A stretch of DNA of 64,000 nt from Homarus americanus (lineage: Eukaryota; Arthropoda; Malacostraca; Decapoda; Nephropidae): NCBI RefSeq assembly GCF_018991925.1, contig NW_024737068.1, positions 616,235 through 680,234 of the forward strand. The letters run 5' to 3'. Shown here piece after piece: positions 1 to 19,713 of this stretch. The notes under the pieces are model-generated. The model searched no databases and was not told the origin of the DNA. It worked only from the letters and a program-made list of their open reading frames with translations. How positions within the stretch are numbered: the first letter of the stretch is position 1; each line of letters starts with the position of its first letter. The position numbers and the translations under genes were made by a program.

Positions 1-1631
1 TTTCTACCCCGCGCTCTCTTTACACCCTACTCTCTCGCCCGCTCTCCCTCCCATAGCTATCTTTGTGCGCCGTACTTGTTATTGCTCCTCCATGTGCCCA
101 CCTCGCCCCTTCCCTCAACTCCCCGGCCTACTGCATTGTTCCATCACTACCCTGCTAGGCTTATTCCCGACCAGTGGGAGGCGCCGCGCTGGTCTGTAAG
201 TGTGTCCTTGAATAGATCCCTGTAGGTAGGGTGTGGGGCGGGCCGTGGTGGACACTGGTAGAGATAAGGCAGCAGTGTACCCAGCATTCTCACACACCTA
301 AATCATTGCTCCAGTAAACCAATCTTGTACTCGACCGCATGGCCTGGCCGGTCATCAGCGTGACACCTTGCACCACACTCACCGTCTATACCGTTGTAAT
401 GTTATATCGAAACAAAATTGTTTTCCTGAAAGGTGTGAAATGTAGAATTTGTGAAGAGGAGGGTGGGAGCGTTGCATGTGTATGTGTGGGTGCGTGCGTG
501 TGCGTGGGGTAGTGTCCCCGCACAGCCGCGCGTGGCGGGCCTACAGCGTACGTAGGTCGGTGTAGCGTTCGTACGGGGGAGAGGGCAGTGTGAGGTGCGC
601 CGCCCAGCCGTGTGGAGGTAGGGCCGCCTCGTCTCCGTGTGCCGCCTCCGCTGGTCCCAGCCTTCCTATCAACACCAGTGAGCGTGTGTCCGTGTAGCTG
701 GTTGGAGGCCGCCGCCGCTCCCGCCCGTCCCACACATGATCTACTCCTCCCCAGTCAACAGTGTATAGCGGCACCATGGCTACATCCCCTCTCTTTACCA
801 AGGGACACTGCCCACCAGGCCTGGCCCATCACCACCGCCTATACACTCACTACTTCCTCCTCATCACTCAGTGAACTTTTGTGCTTGAAATATTGCTGAC
901 AAAATGCCAGGTGTATTTTGTGTGCTACTTAAAACAATAGTAAATATATTTGAGTGATGGACTATAACCATGCGATCTGGTGCTTTGTGACAAAGGACTG
1001 TGTGGACATGGTGGTGTTATGGTGGTTGACACGTCAAGCATTAACTCAACGTCAAGTGAAGGTGTATCATGTGTTTTGTGTAGTGTGGGTGTGTATATGT
1101 GTGTATGTTTGTGTGAGGAAGGGAAGGAAGGGTTGAGCAGTGGGTCTGGGGTGGTGGTGGTAGTGATGGGTGGGTTGGGAGAAACTGGTGGTGGTGGGGA
1201 GGAGTGGCAGAGGCTGGGCTCAGATAGGGGAGCTACAGTATACCCACCACCACCTCTCCCCAGCATGGCTACCACACCACAACACCCCAACACACTCTCA
1301 CCTGCAGTTCTCCAGCAACATAGCAACGCTGCACCACCGCGTAATCCAGGGCATACTCACGGACACACAAGATGAATGTGTCTTTAAAATAATCTTTCTT
1401 AAATGTGATTTGAAATATTTAAATGTGATTATTGATACGAAGATTTTTTAATAAGGGTAACATCACAAGTTACTACGACGGTATAAAGAAAAATATTCTT
1501 GTCATTTGGTTTAGTAATTCAGTGCTACTTATAAAGAAATTCAGAATGACAGTAATTGGAAAGTTGGAGGTAAGTTTAGCATGCACTCATATCACCGTCA
1601 ACTGCTGAGGCAAAGTCTTAGGATAAAGATA
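1..1631. other. Gene-free left flank with a GC/CpG-rich block
   Basis: No protein-coding exon is recognisable. Roughly 480-730 is clearly richer in G+C and CpG than the AT-rich surroundings, which would suit a promoter or 5' noncoding exon, possibly of the BTB zinc-finger gene that starts coding at 6051. A GTGAGC donor-like site follows the block near 678. No TATA box or conserved protein supports this, so the promoter idea is inference only. Open frames of 60-133 codons on both strands here are low-complexity (Pro/Thr/His or Gly/Val rich) and look like chance. Confidence 0.3.
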
Positions 1632-3150
1632 AGAAGTTACATCCCTCGTCACAGCGAAGATATGGGTCACATCCCTTGTCAGAGTAAAGGTAGAGCTTGC
1701 ATGAGTCACATCTTGTTTATATAAAGGCCATACCATTGGTTTATATAGTGGCCACACCATTTGTTTATATAGAGGCCACACCATTTGTTTATATAGAGGC
1801 CACACCATTTGTTTTTGTAGAGGCCACATCACTTGTTGCTAGAGAGATACAGGCCACATCACTTGTTGCTAGAGAGATACAGGCCACATCACTTGTTGCT
1901 AGAGAGATACAGGCCACATCACTTGTTGCTAGAGAGATACAGGCCACATCACTTGTTGCTAGAGAGATACAGGCCACATCACTTGTTGCTAGAGATACAG
2001 GCCACATCACTTGTTGCTAGAGAGATACAGGCCACATCACTTGTTGCTAGAGATACAGGCCACATCACTTGGAGAGATACAGGCCACATCACTTGTTGCT
2101 AGAGAGATACAGGCCACATCACTTGTTGCTAGAGAGATACAGGCCACATCACTTGTTGCTAGAGAGATACAGGCCACATCACTTGTTGCTAGAGAGATAC
2201 AGGCCACATCACTTGTTGCTAGAGAGATACAGGCCACATCACTTGTTGTTAGAGAGATACAGGCCACATCACTTGTTGCTAGAGAGATACAGGCCACATC
2301 ACTTGTTGCTAGAGAGATACAGGCCACATCACTTGTTGCTAGAGAGATACAGGCCACATCACTTGTTGCTAAAGAGATATGGGCCACATCACTTGTTGCT
2401 AGAGAGATACAGGCCACATCACTTGTTGCTAAAGAGATAGGCCCATCACTTGTTGCTAGAGAGATACAGGCCACATCACTTGTTGCTAGAGATACAGCCA
2501 CATCACTTGTTGCTAAAGAGATATGGGCCACATCACTTGTTGCTAGAGAGATACAGGCCACATCACTTGTTGCTAGAGAGATACAGGCCACATCACATCA
2601 CATTGTTGCTAGAGATACAGGCCACATCACTTGTTGCTAGAGAGATACAGGCCACATCACTTGTTAGATACAGGGCTAGATACAGGCCACATCACTTGTT
2701 GCTAGAGAGATACATCACTTGTTGCTAGAGAGATACAGGCCACATCACTTGTTGCTAGAGAGATACAGGCCACATCACAGGCCACATCACTTGTTGCTAG
2801 AGAGATACAGGCCACATCACCTGTTGCTAGAGAAACAAGCTACATCACTTGTTTATTTAGAGGCCACATCACTTGTTAGAGAGATACAGGCCACATCACT
2901 TGTTGCTAGAGAGATACAGGCCACATCACTTGTTGCTAGAGAGATACAGGCCACATCACCTGTTGCTAGAGAAACAAGCTACATCACTTGTTTATTTAGA
3001 GGCCACATCACTTGTTAGAGAGATACAGGCCACATCACTTGTTGCTAGAGAGATACAGGCCACATCACTTGTTGCTAAAGAGATATGGGCCACATCACTT
3101 GTTGCTAGAGAGATACAGGCCACATCACTTGTTGCTAGAGAAATAAAGGC
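1632..3150. repeat. Minisatellite, 24-bp units grading into a 30-bp unit
   Basis: From about 1825 the sequence is a tandem array with a 30-bp period built around CACATCACTTGTTGCTAGAG. The left edge (about 1717-1825) consists of related 24-bp units containing TTTGTTTATATAGAGGCCAC, and 1632-1717 has more diverged copies. Copies between 1825 and 2400 are almost identical; after 2400 there are shortened and variant copies. A block with the variant GAGAAACAAGCTACATCAC recurs at a 139-bp spacing (2821 and 2960), which is a higher-order duplication. Because 30 is a multiple of three, long spurious reading frames run through it on both strands. Confidence 0.95.
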
Positions 3151-4078
3151 TGTTTTGATTAGTCACAGCACTTGATGATAATATCAAAACTACTTGCTGA
3201 TAATGAGGTCACACATCACCTATTGACATAAAGAACCAACGTCATTCTTTGTAATAAAAATCGATATAGGTGATGTTAAATGCAATAAAGACAGTAATAC
3301 GTCATAGCACAAGTAGCAGAGGAGGTGGTGTTAAGGATAGACAGTTTGTTTATTTGGAACCAGAGAGAAAGGAGTCTGTAGGTTGAAGTAGGTCAGAGTA
3401 GCGAGGGTGGTGGAGCACATGTCTTAATGGTTCAGGAGAGTGAATCTGAGGATGACTTGTTATTGTAGAAGAGGGAATGTGGAGGTCTTAGGCAGTTCTG
3501 TGACGTGTGTGAAGGTTGAGAATGAATCATCACTTGTGTTACGCTGCACTTAACTACTAAGATAAGTAGTGTAATAAAAACCACCCTGAAAGAATTTGTG
3601 GGTAAAGCCGTCCAGGGGGTAGATAATTTTACGTCAGCGTTGCAATGTGGAGAGAATTGAGAGTATGACAGCTGAGTTGATGCTGTTTATGTTGTCACCA
3701 CACTGCCCAACACATGGTGAAAACCTTCAGTCTTTTTATTGTTGAAATAATTTCTCAAGCGCCACTACCGTTCAGTCATCTTTTAACACAAGTTTACTGA
3801 ATTTCAGATGAACTGACCCATCTCAGTAACGAGCAAACACTGACCCTTTACTATTCAGTTATAGAAATGAGCAGAAATAAAGGCAACTAGGTGAGAAAAC
3901 CGGAGGAAGTATTGGTGCGAGGAAAGTGTTTAGTGTTGTGCTTATTGTGGCTTGTGTTGAGGTAGTGTATAGGCTGGCCCCTCGTCCTCCCCTGCCAGCC
4001 CTATGTGCTGTGGTGGCCGGGGATGGCACCTCCCCGAGAAACATGTGCCGTGACGACGACCAACCACACCCCGGTGAG

Positions 4079-4083
<5 letters not shown>
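3151..4083. other. Non-coding stretch before the CA tract
   Basis: No coding exon or mobile element is recognised. A moderately GC-rich segment at about 3950-4073 ends in CCCCG followed by GTGAGA, a good splice-donor match directly before the (CA)n tract. It could be a 5' untranslated exon of the downstream BTB zinc-finger gene, but only transcript data could show that. Confidence 0.25.

Positions 4084-4175
<92 letters not shown>
4084..4175. repeat. (CA)n microsatellite
   Basis: About 46 uninterrupted CA dinucleotides. It creates artificial Thr/His or Cys/Val open frames on both strands. A shorter CA run lies at 4311-4323. Confidence 0.97.
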
Positions 4176-4177
<2 letters not shown>

Positions 4178-5265
4178 CCTTCACCACCCAGCTCACTAAA
4201 CACGAGGAGACAATGTGCCAAAAACCCAACCACACCCTAGTGATAACCTCCCACACAGTCTCACGAAAATAAAAAACTGGTGGTATGTAGTAGTGTTACA
4301 ATCAACCACAACACACACACACACCATTAACTGTACACTGAAGCTTAAAGACAACAAAAATCATATAGTCATTACCCTGGAGATGAATAACAACATATTG
4401 TGTCATGTCAGTGGAAAGATGGTAACATGACTCTTGAAATATTTTAGTAAATGTAATCAGCTCTTACTGTTTTGTTTTATGTCTTTGCCATAACAATTAT
4501 AATAAACTTGTGTACGTTAATTAAGTTCAATGTTAATTCATACAGATATATCCTAGAAAAAAGATTATATAATATTGTTTTATAATGTGGCTGTGCACTT
4601 GAAGTAATTAGTGTACAGTAGTCGTCTAAGATTGTTGTGGACAAATGTACAATAGTTAAAACTGTACTGTACTAAATCAGCTGTTTTTGGACAAATTTAT
4701 AGTTAACTTTCTACTGTACTTAGCTGTTTTGTATATGCACAATACTTAAATAATTCTACAGTACTGTGCTGAGTCAGCCATAAAGATGTACAGTATACGG
4801 CCTAGAGATTCACACTGAACCCCGTTTATAGATGCTGCCAACACACACACCTTCCAGTACAGTATATAACACACACGTGTTCCTTAGTTTAGTAATACAC
4901 ACACACATTAAGATACACCACCCTTATACTGTAAATTGTAACATAGACGGAAATATAAACACAACCACAAAGATGTTTTTCAGGTTTTATGATTTGCCTC
5001 TGTAGATATTACTGTATACAGTACTGCGCTTGTATATGTACATAGATGTGTGCATAGATATCTATACAGTATGTTGTGCATATAGGTACATTATATTGTA
5101 CAGATTATTATAATGTGTGGTGAATAACACAGTTTGAATGAATTATTGTAGGTATATGTGTTGGTGTAGGGTAGGCCTACTTAAGGTTCTGATATGTTGT
5201 GCTTTGTGTACTGTACAGTATATAGAAGCAGTTGATGTTTAATGCTGTATATACCACATGAACAT
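4176..5265. other. AT-rich non-coding stretch
   Basis: Nothing recognisable as a gene. The stretch is notable for many copies of the partly palindromic motif ACTGTACAGTA and its fragments (for example near 4660, 4760, 5025 and 5212), a word also common elsewhere in the non-transposon parts of the window. Confidence 0.5.
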
Positions 5266-5680
5266 CAGTGCCGGATTTAGACCTGTGGAGGCCCATGGGC
5301 AGCCGCTTTGTGGAGCCCCCCCCCCCCTCTCATTATAACTACCCAAGAGGGTGGGGTGGCGAGTGAAGCGAGCCTAAACATCTGGGAGTTGCGGTGGACT
5401 CTGTAAGCCCCCCGGGAAAATTTTGAAATTTGAACACTTCTTTGGAGAATTTGGAAGCCATATGCAGTTATATTGAGGAAATTAGAACATTGAGAAATTT
5501 TTAATTAACTGTATATTTATTGATAGTGTACAAATTCCCACACACACACACACACAAAAGTGAGACATGACTGGAGTCATTCATGTGGTTTCAAGTCGAC
5601 CTGCCCTGATATAGCTATTGCAGTACATGTGGAGGCCCCTGGGCAGCTGCCCACTTTGCCCATTCCTAAATCCGACCCTG
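5266..5680. mobile_element. hAT-type non-autonomous element (MITE)
   Basis: The left end reads CAGTGCCGGATTTAG and the right end is its imperfect inverse (CTAAATCCGACCCTG), continuing inward with a shared GTGGAGGCCC/GGGCAG region. The element is 415 bp and flanked by ATGAACAT on the left and ATGAACAC on the right, a 7 of 8 match to an 8-bp target duplication, as expected of the hAT superfamily. The inside has a poly-C run, a GGAGCCC segment and no transposase. It lies about 360 bp upstream of the first coding exon of the BTB zinc-finger gene. Confidence 0.8.
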
Positions 5681-6050
5681 ATGAACACACAACATGGTTA
5701 ATCACACATTTGAATGTTGAAACATACAGTATTGCACTTTAAACTAAGTTACTAAAACTGTACTGTACAATATTTACTGTTTTGCATTTGTGTGGGTGTT
5801 TTCTCTCAAATTTTAGAAGCTGTATATAATTTGCACAAATAATCATAGAGGATACATGTAATATACTTACTGCACAGGTAACTAATACGAAACAAACACA
5901 AAAGATATTATTGTATTCCTGTTTCCTAGTGATGTATTTTTATGTACTGTACATAGTAGCTTCTCACAGAGGTCAAGTTTTAGCTGTTTAATGGATACAA
6001 GTGGGTAAAGCTGGATACTAATTGTTGTTGTTTTTATTTCAGCGCTCCTG

Positions 6051-9000
6051 ATGATGGGAAGTGACCAGTACTGCCTCAAGTGGAACAATCACTGGGCCAA
6101 CCTGATCCGTGTGTTCAACTCATTGCTACAGTCTGAAACCTTTGTAGATGTGACGTTAGCATGTGAGGGGCGGCACCTGAAGGCTCACCGGCTGGTGTTG
6201 TCGGCATGCTCCCCGTACTTCAAGGAGTTGCTTGTGGCACATCCCGACAAACATCCTATAGTCATACTTAAAGATGTTCGCTACTCCGAGCTCCGCACTC
6301 TCATAGAGTTCATCTACAATGGAGAAGTTTCAGTGGAACAGCATGACCTCGCCGCACTCTTGTGCACTGCAAGAGAACTACAAATTAAGGGTCTGGCAGA
6401 CAATCGCCTTCCAGGAGCCTCCTCCCCTCCACATCCTCACTGTAGAGTGTCTGGTGAAGCAACAAGCCACACACTCACAACTACAACCACTGCCTCTTCC
6501 ACAAACACCACAGATTCGACCGCCCCACCACATGAAGCCAACACTGTAAAAAGTAGTAGTCCTCGGAGAAAAATTGGGTCAGAAGATAGACCTCCACCTC
6601 CCCTGCATGCCATTCATCCTGGCTTGTCAATACCAGTTTCATCCCACCTCCCCACCTACCGATCTCGACCAACCTCGCGGGAGTCCTCTCCAGTCCACAA
6701 GAGACGAAGAGTATCTACAGGGGGCAGTGACAATGAATCTAATGTTTGTGAAGGTAGCAGTAAGCACTTGAGATCAGAAGCACCAAACGGACACTTATCT
6801 TCCCACCAGGAGCATAATGATAGGCAGTACACGGCAGTAGCAGGGCCATCAGGTCTGCGTGTACCGGACCCGAACAGGAGAGAGGTATGTTAATACACTT
6901 TAAATTTATGATGTTACCCTTCATATATGTTGTCACTTCCTAAGAAACTAACAATGTTTAGTACATCCTGCAGAGGTGTAAAAAGGTTTAGTTAGACTTT
7001 TTTTTTAATCCTTGTATAACACATGCTCAGAGTTTGTACCTTGACTGCATTTCATTACTTACAACATATTCAGTACAGTATAGAGTAAGCTAACATTTTC
7101 TCTTATTACTGCAGTTACTTCTTATTCCTTTATTGTACTGTACCTTGGTAAGTAAATTCGTTCACAACACAATTATACATATTAAAATTTTTTTATGTAA
7201 ATAACATTCTTCATTTGTGATCAGATAAAGAGGTTGTTATGATGGTTAAGTGTTTTGGTGATACATGCAGGAAGACGTTCAGTAAAAGCAAACAAAACAG
7301 TAAAATGTTTATCAAGTTACTTCACCACCATGCCTACGGTAACCTGTTATCTGATTACAAATGAAGCCCTGTTACATACATATTGCAACTGACATTTCCC
7401 AATTTTCGACATTTCTGTCTGGTCGTGTTTATTACCTTATATATATAAGAACAGTACAGCCAGTCCTTGCTGTGTGCATATATGAACAGTCATTTTCCAA
7501 AATAAAGTGTTAGAAATACAGTAGTATAGGATGTGTAACTGAGCTTATCTTCAGACACCTTGTGCAACCCAACTAAATATTAAAAACATATTAACTCAAT
7601 AAATTATTACCTGTATCTCATTGCCAAGTTACCAAGTCTGCCTTCAAAAGACTATATTTATCCCATATTGTACAGCTGCAATGACTGATACGGGTTCAAC
7701 ACTTAAAATCCAATTTGAGAAAATGTACATTTTTGCTACTGTGCTGTGTTGTACAATGGGCCAAGGTGAACCTGCATAACCTCTACCTGACCATTATAAA
7801 TTAAGGTTGTTTGCCTTTGCAACAATGTGAGAAAGGCTAACAGATGCCTTGTTATCTATATTCCACTTACTTTTTGAGTTGGAAAAAATTGATCAAGGGA
7901 GAAATGCAATGAGATGTTATTACTGAACAAGACAAGTGTTAAAAGAAAGTTACAGGAAAGAGCCAAAACAGTAAACAAAATCAGTTCACACATAGCTTCT
8001 TCACCTTCCCATATACCAGTAGGTACATTTTTTCCACTCTTATAACAGACATCCAGTAAGGCAGCCAACACTTATTTATTATATAATACCGGTACTTTCT
8101 CAGGAACCTTACTCGGTATATATATGGATCAGCATAGTTCATTACAGTCCAACATGGTCACTGATCAGCTCAAACAAAGATATGAATGTAGAAACAAACC
8201 TGTATTGCCCTCCTTTAGTACCTCCAACTTTTGTCAGATATGAACAAACTTGTTCTGCCAGTGTACCAAAGCTTACCAACCATGACCAAACAGACAAATG
8301 ACATCAGTGCTTGGTTAACTAAAGAGTGCAAACTTTGCATGAATCTCTCAAGTATTAAGCACACATGTAGTTCAGTATACAGTATGTTCTTAAAAGGATG
8401 GAGCTAAGTTTGCTCAGTTTGGTGGCAAAATATCCACGGCTGACAAAAAACTGTGACTGTGAACATTGTTGTTGACACTTGACATAATAGGGAAATTCCT
8501 ATCAGTTATTTTTCACACAAACTGCAATAAAAAAAAAATCATTCTATTTATACAGAGGAAGCCAAAAATGGTGTCCAGAGAACCCGTGGTGGATAACTAA
8601 AAATTTTGTGTTCATGAAATATTTTGGTAAAGGTCTCAGGACATTTTGCATCAAGTTTCAGTAAACCATATGAAGAAGTTTACCATTTGAACACTATTCT
8701 GGTCGTGTGCAATGTATGGCTGGAGGTGATTAATTGAATTTGTTATTCAAATATGCATATATGCACTCAGGGTCATTGTGCAAATGATTTAAAATAAGAA
8801 ATTATGTTAAACTGTATGAACTTTTTTTTTCTTTTTCTTTTTTTTTTTTTTTTTTTACAATTTATAGGACAGCAACAGCAGAGATTCCAACTGGGATGCA
8901 GACAAATCTTCACCGTCCATAACCAAAGTATCTGGAGGTCAAACATCCAACCCTGGGGACACGAAAACCTCTCTACACTCAGAAGACGACACCGACGATG

Positions 9001-12000
9001 ACCGCGGCCCCATGGTTAGTGTTTGGTGGTGTAGCTCAGTCTATTATCATTCATTGTACAAAAAAGGTGTGTGGAAAGAATTTTGGGTGTAGAATTCTTA
9101 AACATTTGGAGAAAGGAATAGAGATTGAAACTCATTATTGTATGTATAGGGGATTATGAATGGTCATACACTATTAGAATTGACAAGACATACAGTACAG
9201 GCAATGGTGTAAAAAGTTGAATTATAATCAATAAAGCATCAATTTTAGGGGGTTATGTATATGAGAGTGAAAATTTGTAATTGGATGGTCAAGTAATGAA
9301 CAAAGTACTGTGCTGGAGTTAAGATTTTTGAGAAGTACATATAAAAAAGACAAAACAAACACAAGATGGACTATGATGAAGTAAGGGGGTAATAAGTACA
9401 ATAAAGTATAGGGCAGTTATCTCAAAAGTAATGTAGGAGGACCCAGTTAAGTGGGATACAGGTTTGTGCACAAGAGATGTCAGGATACACTAGTGCTGAG
9501 TGATTACTGAAGGTGACCAAAGATAATTGAAGCAGGTTGGTTTAAACTGTTGAAGTTTATAGTGTTCAGTTTGAAAAATGCTGGTAAGTTGTTCAGAGCT
9601 CTAGTTTGGGGTATATGTTCATAATTAATTTTTGTGAGCCCGACGTTTTGCAATATGTCAAGAGCTGTAGAGTTTGTTTTGCCATTGATGGAATGAGTGT
9701 TTGAATTGAGCACAAAAACATGACACTGGGTAATATTTCAAAAGATATGGGTGGTCATTGTAATCTTAGTTTAAATGGAGAGGAATTAAAAGTTGTAATT
9801 AGGGTGTAGATGTGATGATCCTGTCACTGGGAGAACAAAATCTGCAAGCACTAAATTCAGAGAAAGTCTTGATGTATGGAAATATTTAAATGCATATGGT
9901 AATTAATACAAGCGTGCTTACTCCAACACTTCCTTATGGATGTGGTGGAGCTGGCTACTAAATTACAGACAACTCACCAATAAAAGCAAGGGAAATTAGA
10001 AAATAAGCAGTACATTAGTTTGGAAATTACGAGAATTGAATGGATGAAAAAAATTAACGATAATGTGTCGAGTGAAATAGTGAAAAATAAATAACAATAA
10101 GATTGTACTAAGAAGAACACCTGTAGAGCTGATGATGGTTTGTTAGAGAAGTTTTAAGTTTTGAGTTTTACAGGTAAAATATTAATGTATATGTGTGTGA
10201 AGCCCATTGCTGTAGTAGTGTTTGTTGGAACTGTAAGTGTTAGGTTATAAGAAAAACATTTACAAAGGTGATGCAGGTTTATTTATATTTAACCTTGAGC
10301 AGTGTTGAGTTGTGATACTTAATAGCCCAAGAATAATAAGCTTCTGTTTTTCTATAGACACGTTCTAAAATGAAGAAACAAAGAATCAAAACAAATGCTC
10401 GTGCCACATTTACTGACATACTGTTTATAATTTCAGACAATCCAGTCGCCAGAAGTAATCCTGGAGGAGGGAGAGGTTGGTGTGGGATCAACAGGGCCTC
10501 CATCATCTGTACCTTCACCATCTCTAACAGGAAGTGGACTCGGAAACACTTCCATTACCCCTGCAGGTCTTGGGGGCCCACTTGCCCCCAGTGGGCCCCT
10601 CCCTCCAGTGGCGCTTCTTCACCAGGCATTGGCCTTAGGCTATCATCCTCTTCAGCATTACTTTCCCTCAAACCTCCTCGAGCAACAGCAGCAGTCCCAA
10701 CAGCACCCTGGAGTATCTCCTCCCAAAGAACTCATGCACTTTCTAGATGTAATGAAAGCATTACCGCCTAGTGCTCGGTTACCTTTGCCACTGGGAGGTC
10801 CTGCTGGTGTTGGGGGAACTTCTGGTTTAGCGTTAGGACTTCCTGGAGTATCTGGAACAACAGCAACATCTACTGCATCACTGAGTGTGGCTAGGGACAA
10901 AAATGTTGGGGGTGGCATCACATGTCACATCTGTGCCATGATATTACCCTCATCACATCATCTAGAAGAGCATGTTCGAATCCATGAGGAAGAGAAACCA
11001 TACAAATGTGACCAGTGTGGACAACGCTACAAATACCAGTCTGCATTTCAACGGCACCAGGAACAAAATCATACGGCTAAACTTCCTGGGGATAAACCAT
11101 TTCGCTGTGGTGTGTGTGGTCAGTGCTTTAAGTACCACAAGAGTTTTACTAAACACCGCTCCAATCATGATGCACTCGATCGAATAATGAAAGCAGAAGC
11201 AGAAGAGGGTCGACTGGGATCAAGGGGCATCCATGAATCTTACCTCCAAAGACTTTTGGTTAATGAATCTTCAAAGAGTGAATCTGAAGCTTCTATAACT
11301 TTAAAAGAAGAAGGTTTAGAGACACAGCAGCAGGAAGAAGGAGCTGAGCGGCGGCCGTCCACATCAAATCCCACCACATTTAATGCTGCCCTTCTTCAAA
11401 CAGTTAATCCAGAAAATGGTGTAAAAAAATATGAAGATGGGGAGGATGATGAAGAAGGAGAGGTAGAGGGTGAGGAGGAGGAAGGGGAATATGAAGAAGA
11501 GAATAAAGGTAAATTTGTTTACTGTGTTAAGTGCAAGTCGACATTCCGAGACGTGGCCAATTTTGAGGGTCATTGCCGAGGGTCAACAGACTGCTCACTA
11601 GATACTTTGCGTGAGGTGAATGTGAATGATGGGCCAGGGCTGTCTTGCCCCCCCAGTATAGCATCCTCACCTCAAGCCTCACCCCGGTTATCCCCAAGTA
11701 GCGTCTCGGGACCACCTCGCTCTCCTCTCCCAGCCTCCACTCCTATGGCTATGCCATCACCTCCTGCCACTACCACTCCTATAGGTGGCCTTCCTCCGTC
11801 CTCGTCTGTGGCAGTTAGCACTGCCACTGCCAGTACCACCACTGTAACCCCTGGGACCAGCACTCCTCCTGGCCACAATAGTTTGTTTAAACTTGATTCA
11901 AGGGGGGCCCTAATGCTGTCCCAAGCTCCTCTTCCCCCAGCTTCTGATTCACGAGGGGATGAGGAACGACCCTTCAAGTGTCAGTTCTGTCAGAAAGGTT

Positions 12001-12323
12001 TCAAGGGCCGAGAAAACCTAAAGCTTCACATCCGTACTCATACTGGAGAGAAGCCATATAACTGTGGTGTATGTGGCAAGGCATTTGGTGGCCGCTCTGA
12101 TATGAATCGTCACTTGCGCATTCACACTGGTGAGAAGCCGTACCCATGTAAGGTCTGCGGAAAGAAATTTGCTCGCGCAGACTACCTGTCTAAGCACATT
12201 ACCACGCACCTCGGGGTTCCATTTGCTAAGCCAGTGCATAGTTTGCAACAGAGTCTTCAAAATTTAGAAAATATGCAAAATCTACAAAATCTACATAAGT
12301 TACAAAATATGTCTAATGAATAA
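6051..12323 (+). CDS. BTB/POZ C2H2 zinc-finger transcription factor, three coding exons
   Basis: Coding exons are 6051-6884, 8868-9014 and 10437-12323. The first follows a TTTATTTCAG acceptor and begins with two ATGs; the donors are GTATGT and GTTAGT, and both junctions are phase 0, so the parts join in frame to 955 residues. Residues 5-118 are a Ttk-type BTB domain (SDQYCLKWNNHWANL, VDVTLACEG, HRLVLSACSPYF). Then come a Ser/Thr/Pro-rich linker and a basic KRRR at 217-220. Three C2H2 fingers lie at about 490-571, an acidic stretch and an atypical Cys-rich finger at about 690-713, and three canonical fingers joined by TGEKPY linkers at 842-918. A Leu/Asn/Gln-rich tail ends the protein. BTB mediates dimerisation and corepressor binding; the fingers should bind DNA in the nucleus. 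The ARADYLSKHITTH finger recalls insect mamo, but I did not confirm orthology. Alternative zinc-finger exons are possible. Confidence 0.9.
6885..8867 (+). other. Intron 1 of the BTB zinc-finger gene
   Basis: The intron starts GTATGT and ends with a T-rich tract (8821-8856) followed by TTTATAG. No mobile element or nested gene is recognised inside. Confidence 0.75.
9015..10436 (+). other. Intron 2 of the BTB zinc-finger gene
   Basis: The intron starts GTTAGT and ends TTTCAG. No nested gene or element is recognised. The short second exon in front of it (49 codons) encodes an acidic, Ser-rich linker (SEDDTDDD), so it could be skipped without a frame change; that is a possibility, not an observation. 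Confidence 0.75.
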
Positions 12324-12385
12324 TACCAAAATTTTCCCCAAATATTTAAGAAGATAAATTTTTATATATATATTTACATTCTTAT

Positions 12386-12391
12386 AATAAA
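12386..12391 (+). promoter_or_regulatory. Candidate polyadenylation signal of the BTB-ZF gene
   Basis: AATAAA lies about 60 bp after the stop codon of the zinc-finger exon. A 3' UTR this short is unusual for such regulators, so a more distal site may also be used. Confidence 0.4.

Positions 12392-19713
<7,322 letters not shown>

Noticed and set aside
1825..3150. Possible CRISPR-like array (regular 30-bp repeats)
   Set aside because: The units are directly contiguous with no unique spacers, and the DNA is animal nuclear sequence.
1697..3175. Long open frames (up to 209 codons) with repeats such as REIQATSLVA
   Set aside because: They arise because a 30-bp tandem repeat is divisible by three; open frames exist on both strands with no start context, and the translation is only the repeat.
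3859..4256. Open frames over the (CA)n tract
   Set aside because: Thr/His and Cys/Val runs produced by the dinucleotide repeat, on both strands.
10279..10521. Minus-strand open frame opposite the zinc-finger exon start
   Set aside because: Overlaps a conserved + strand exon and its acceptor; no recognisable domain.
11364..11573. Minus-strand frame with hydrophobic stretches (possible membrane protein)
   Set aside because: It is the complement of the acidic Glu-rich spacer of the BTB-ZF gene; GAA/GAG codons read as Phe/Leu on the other strand.
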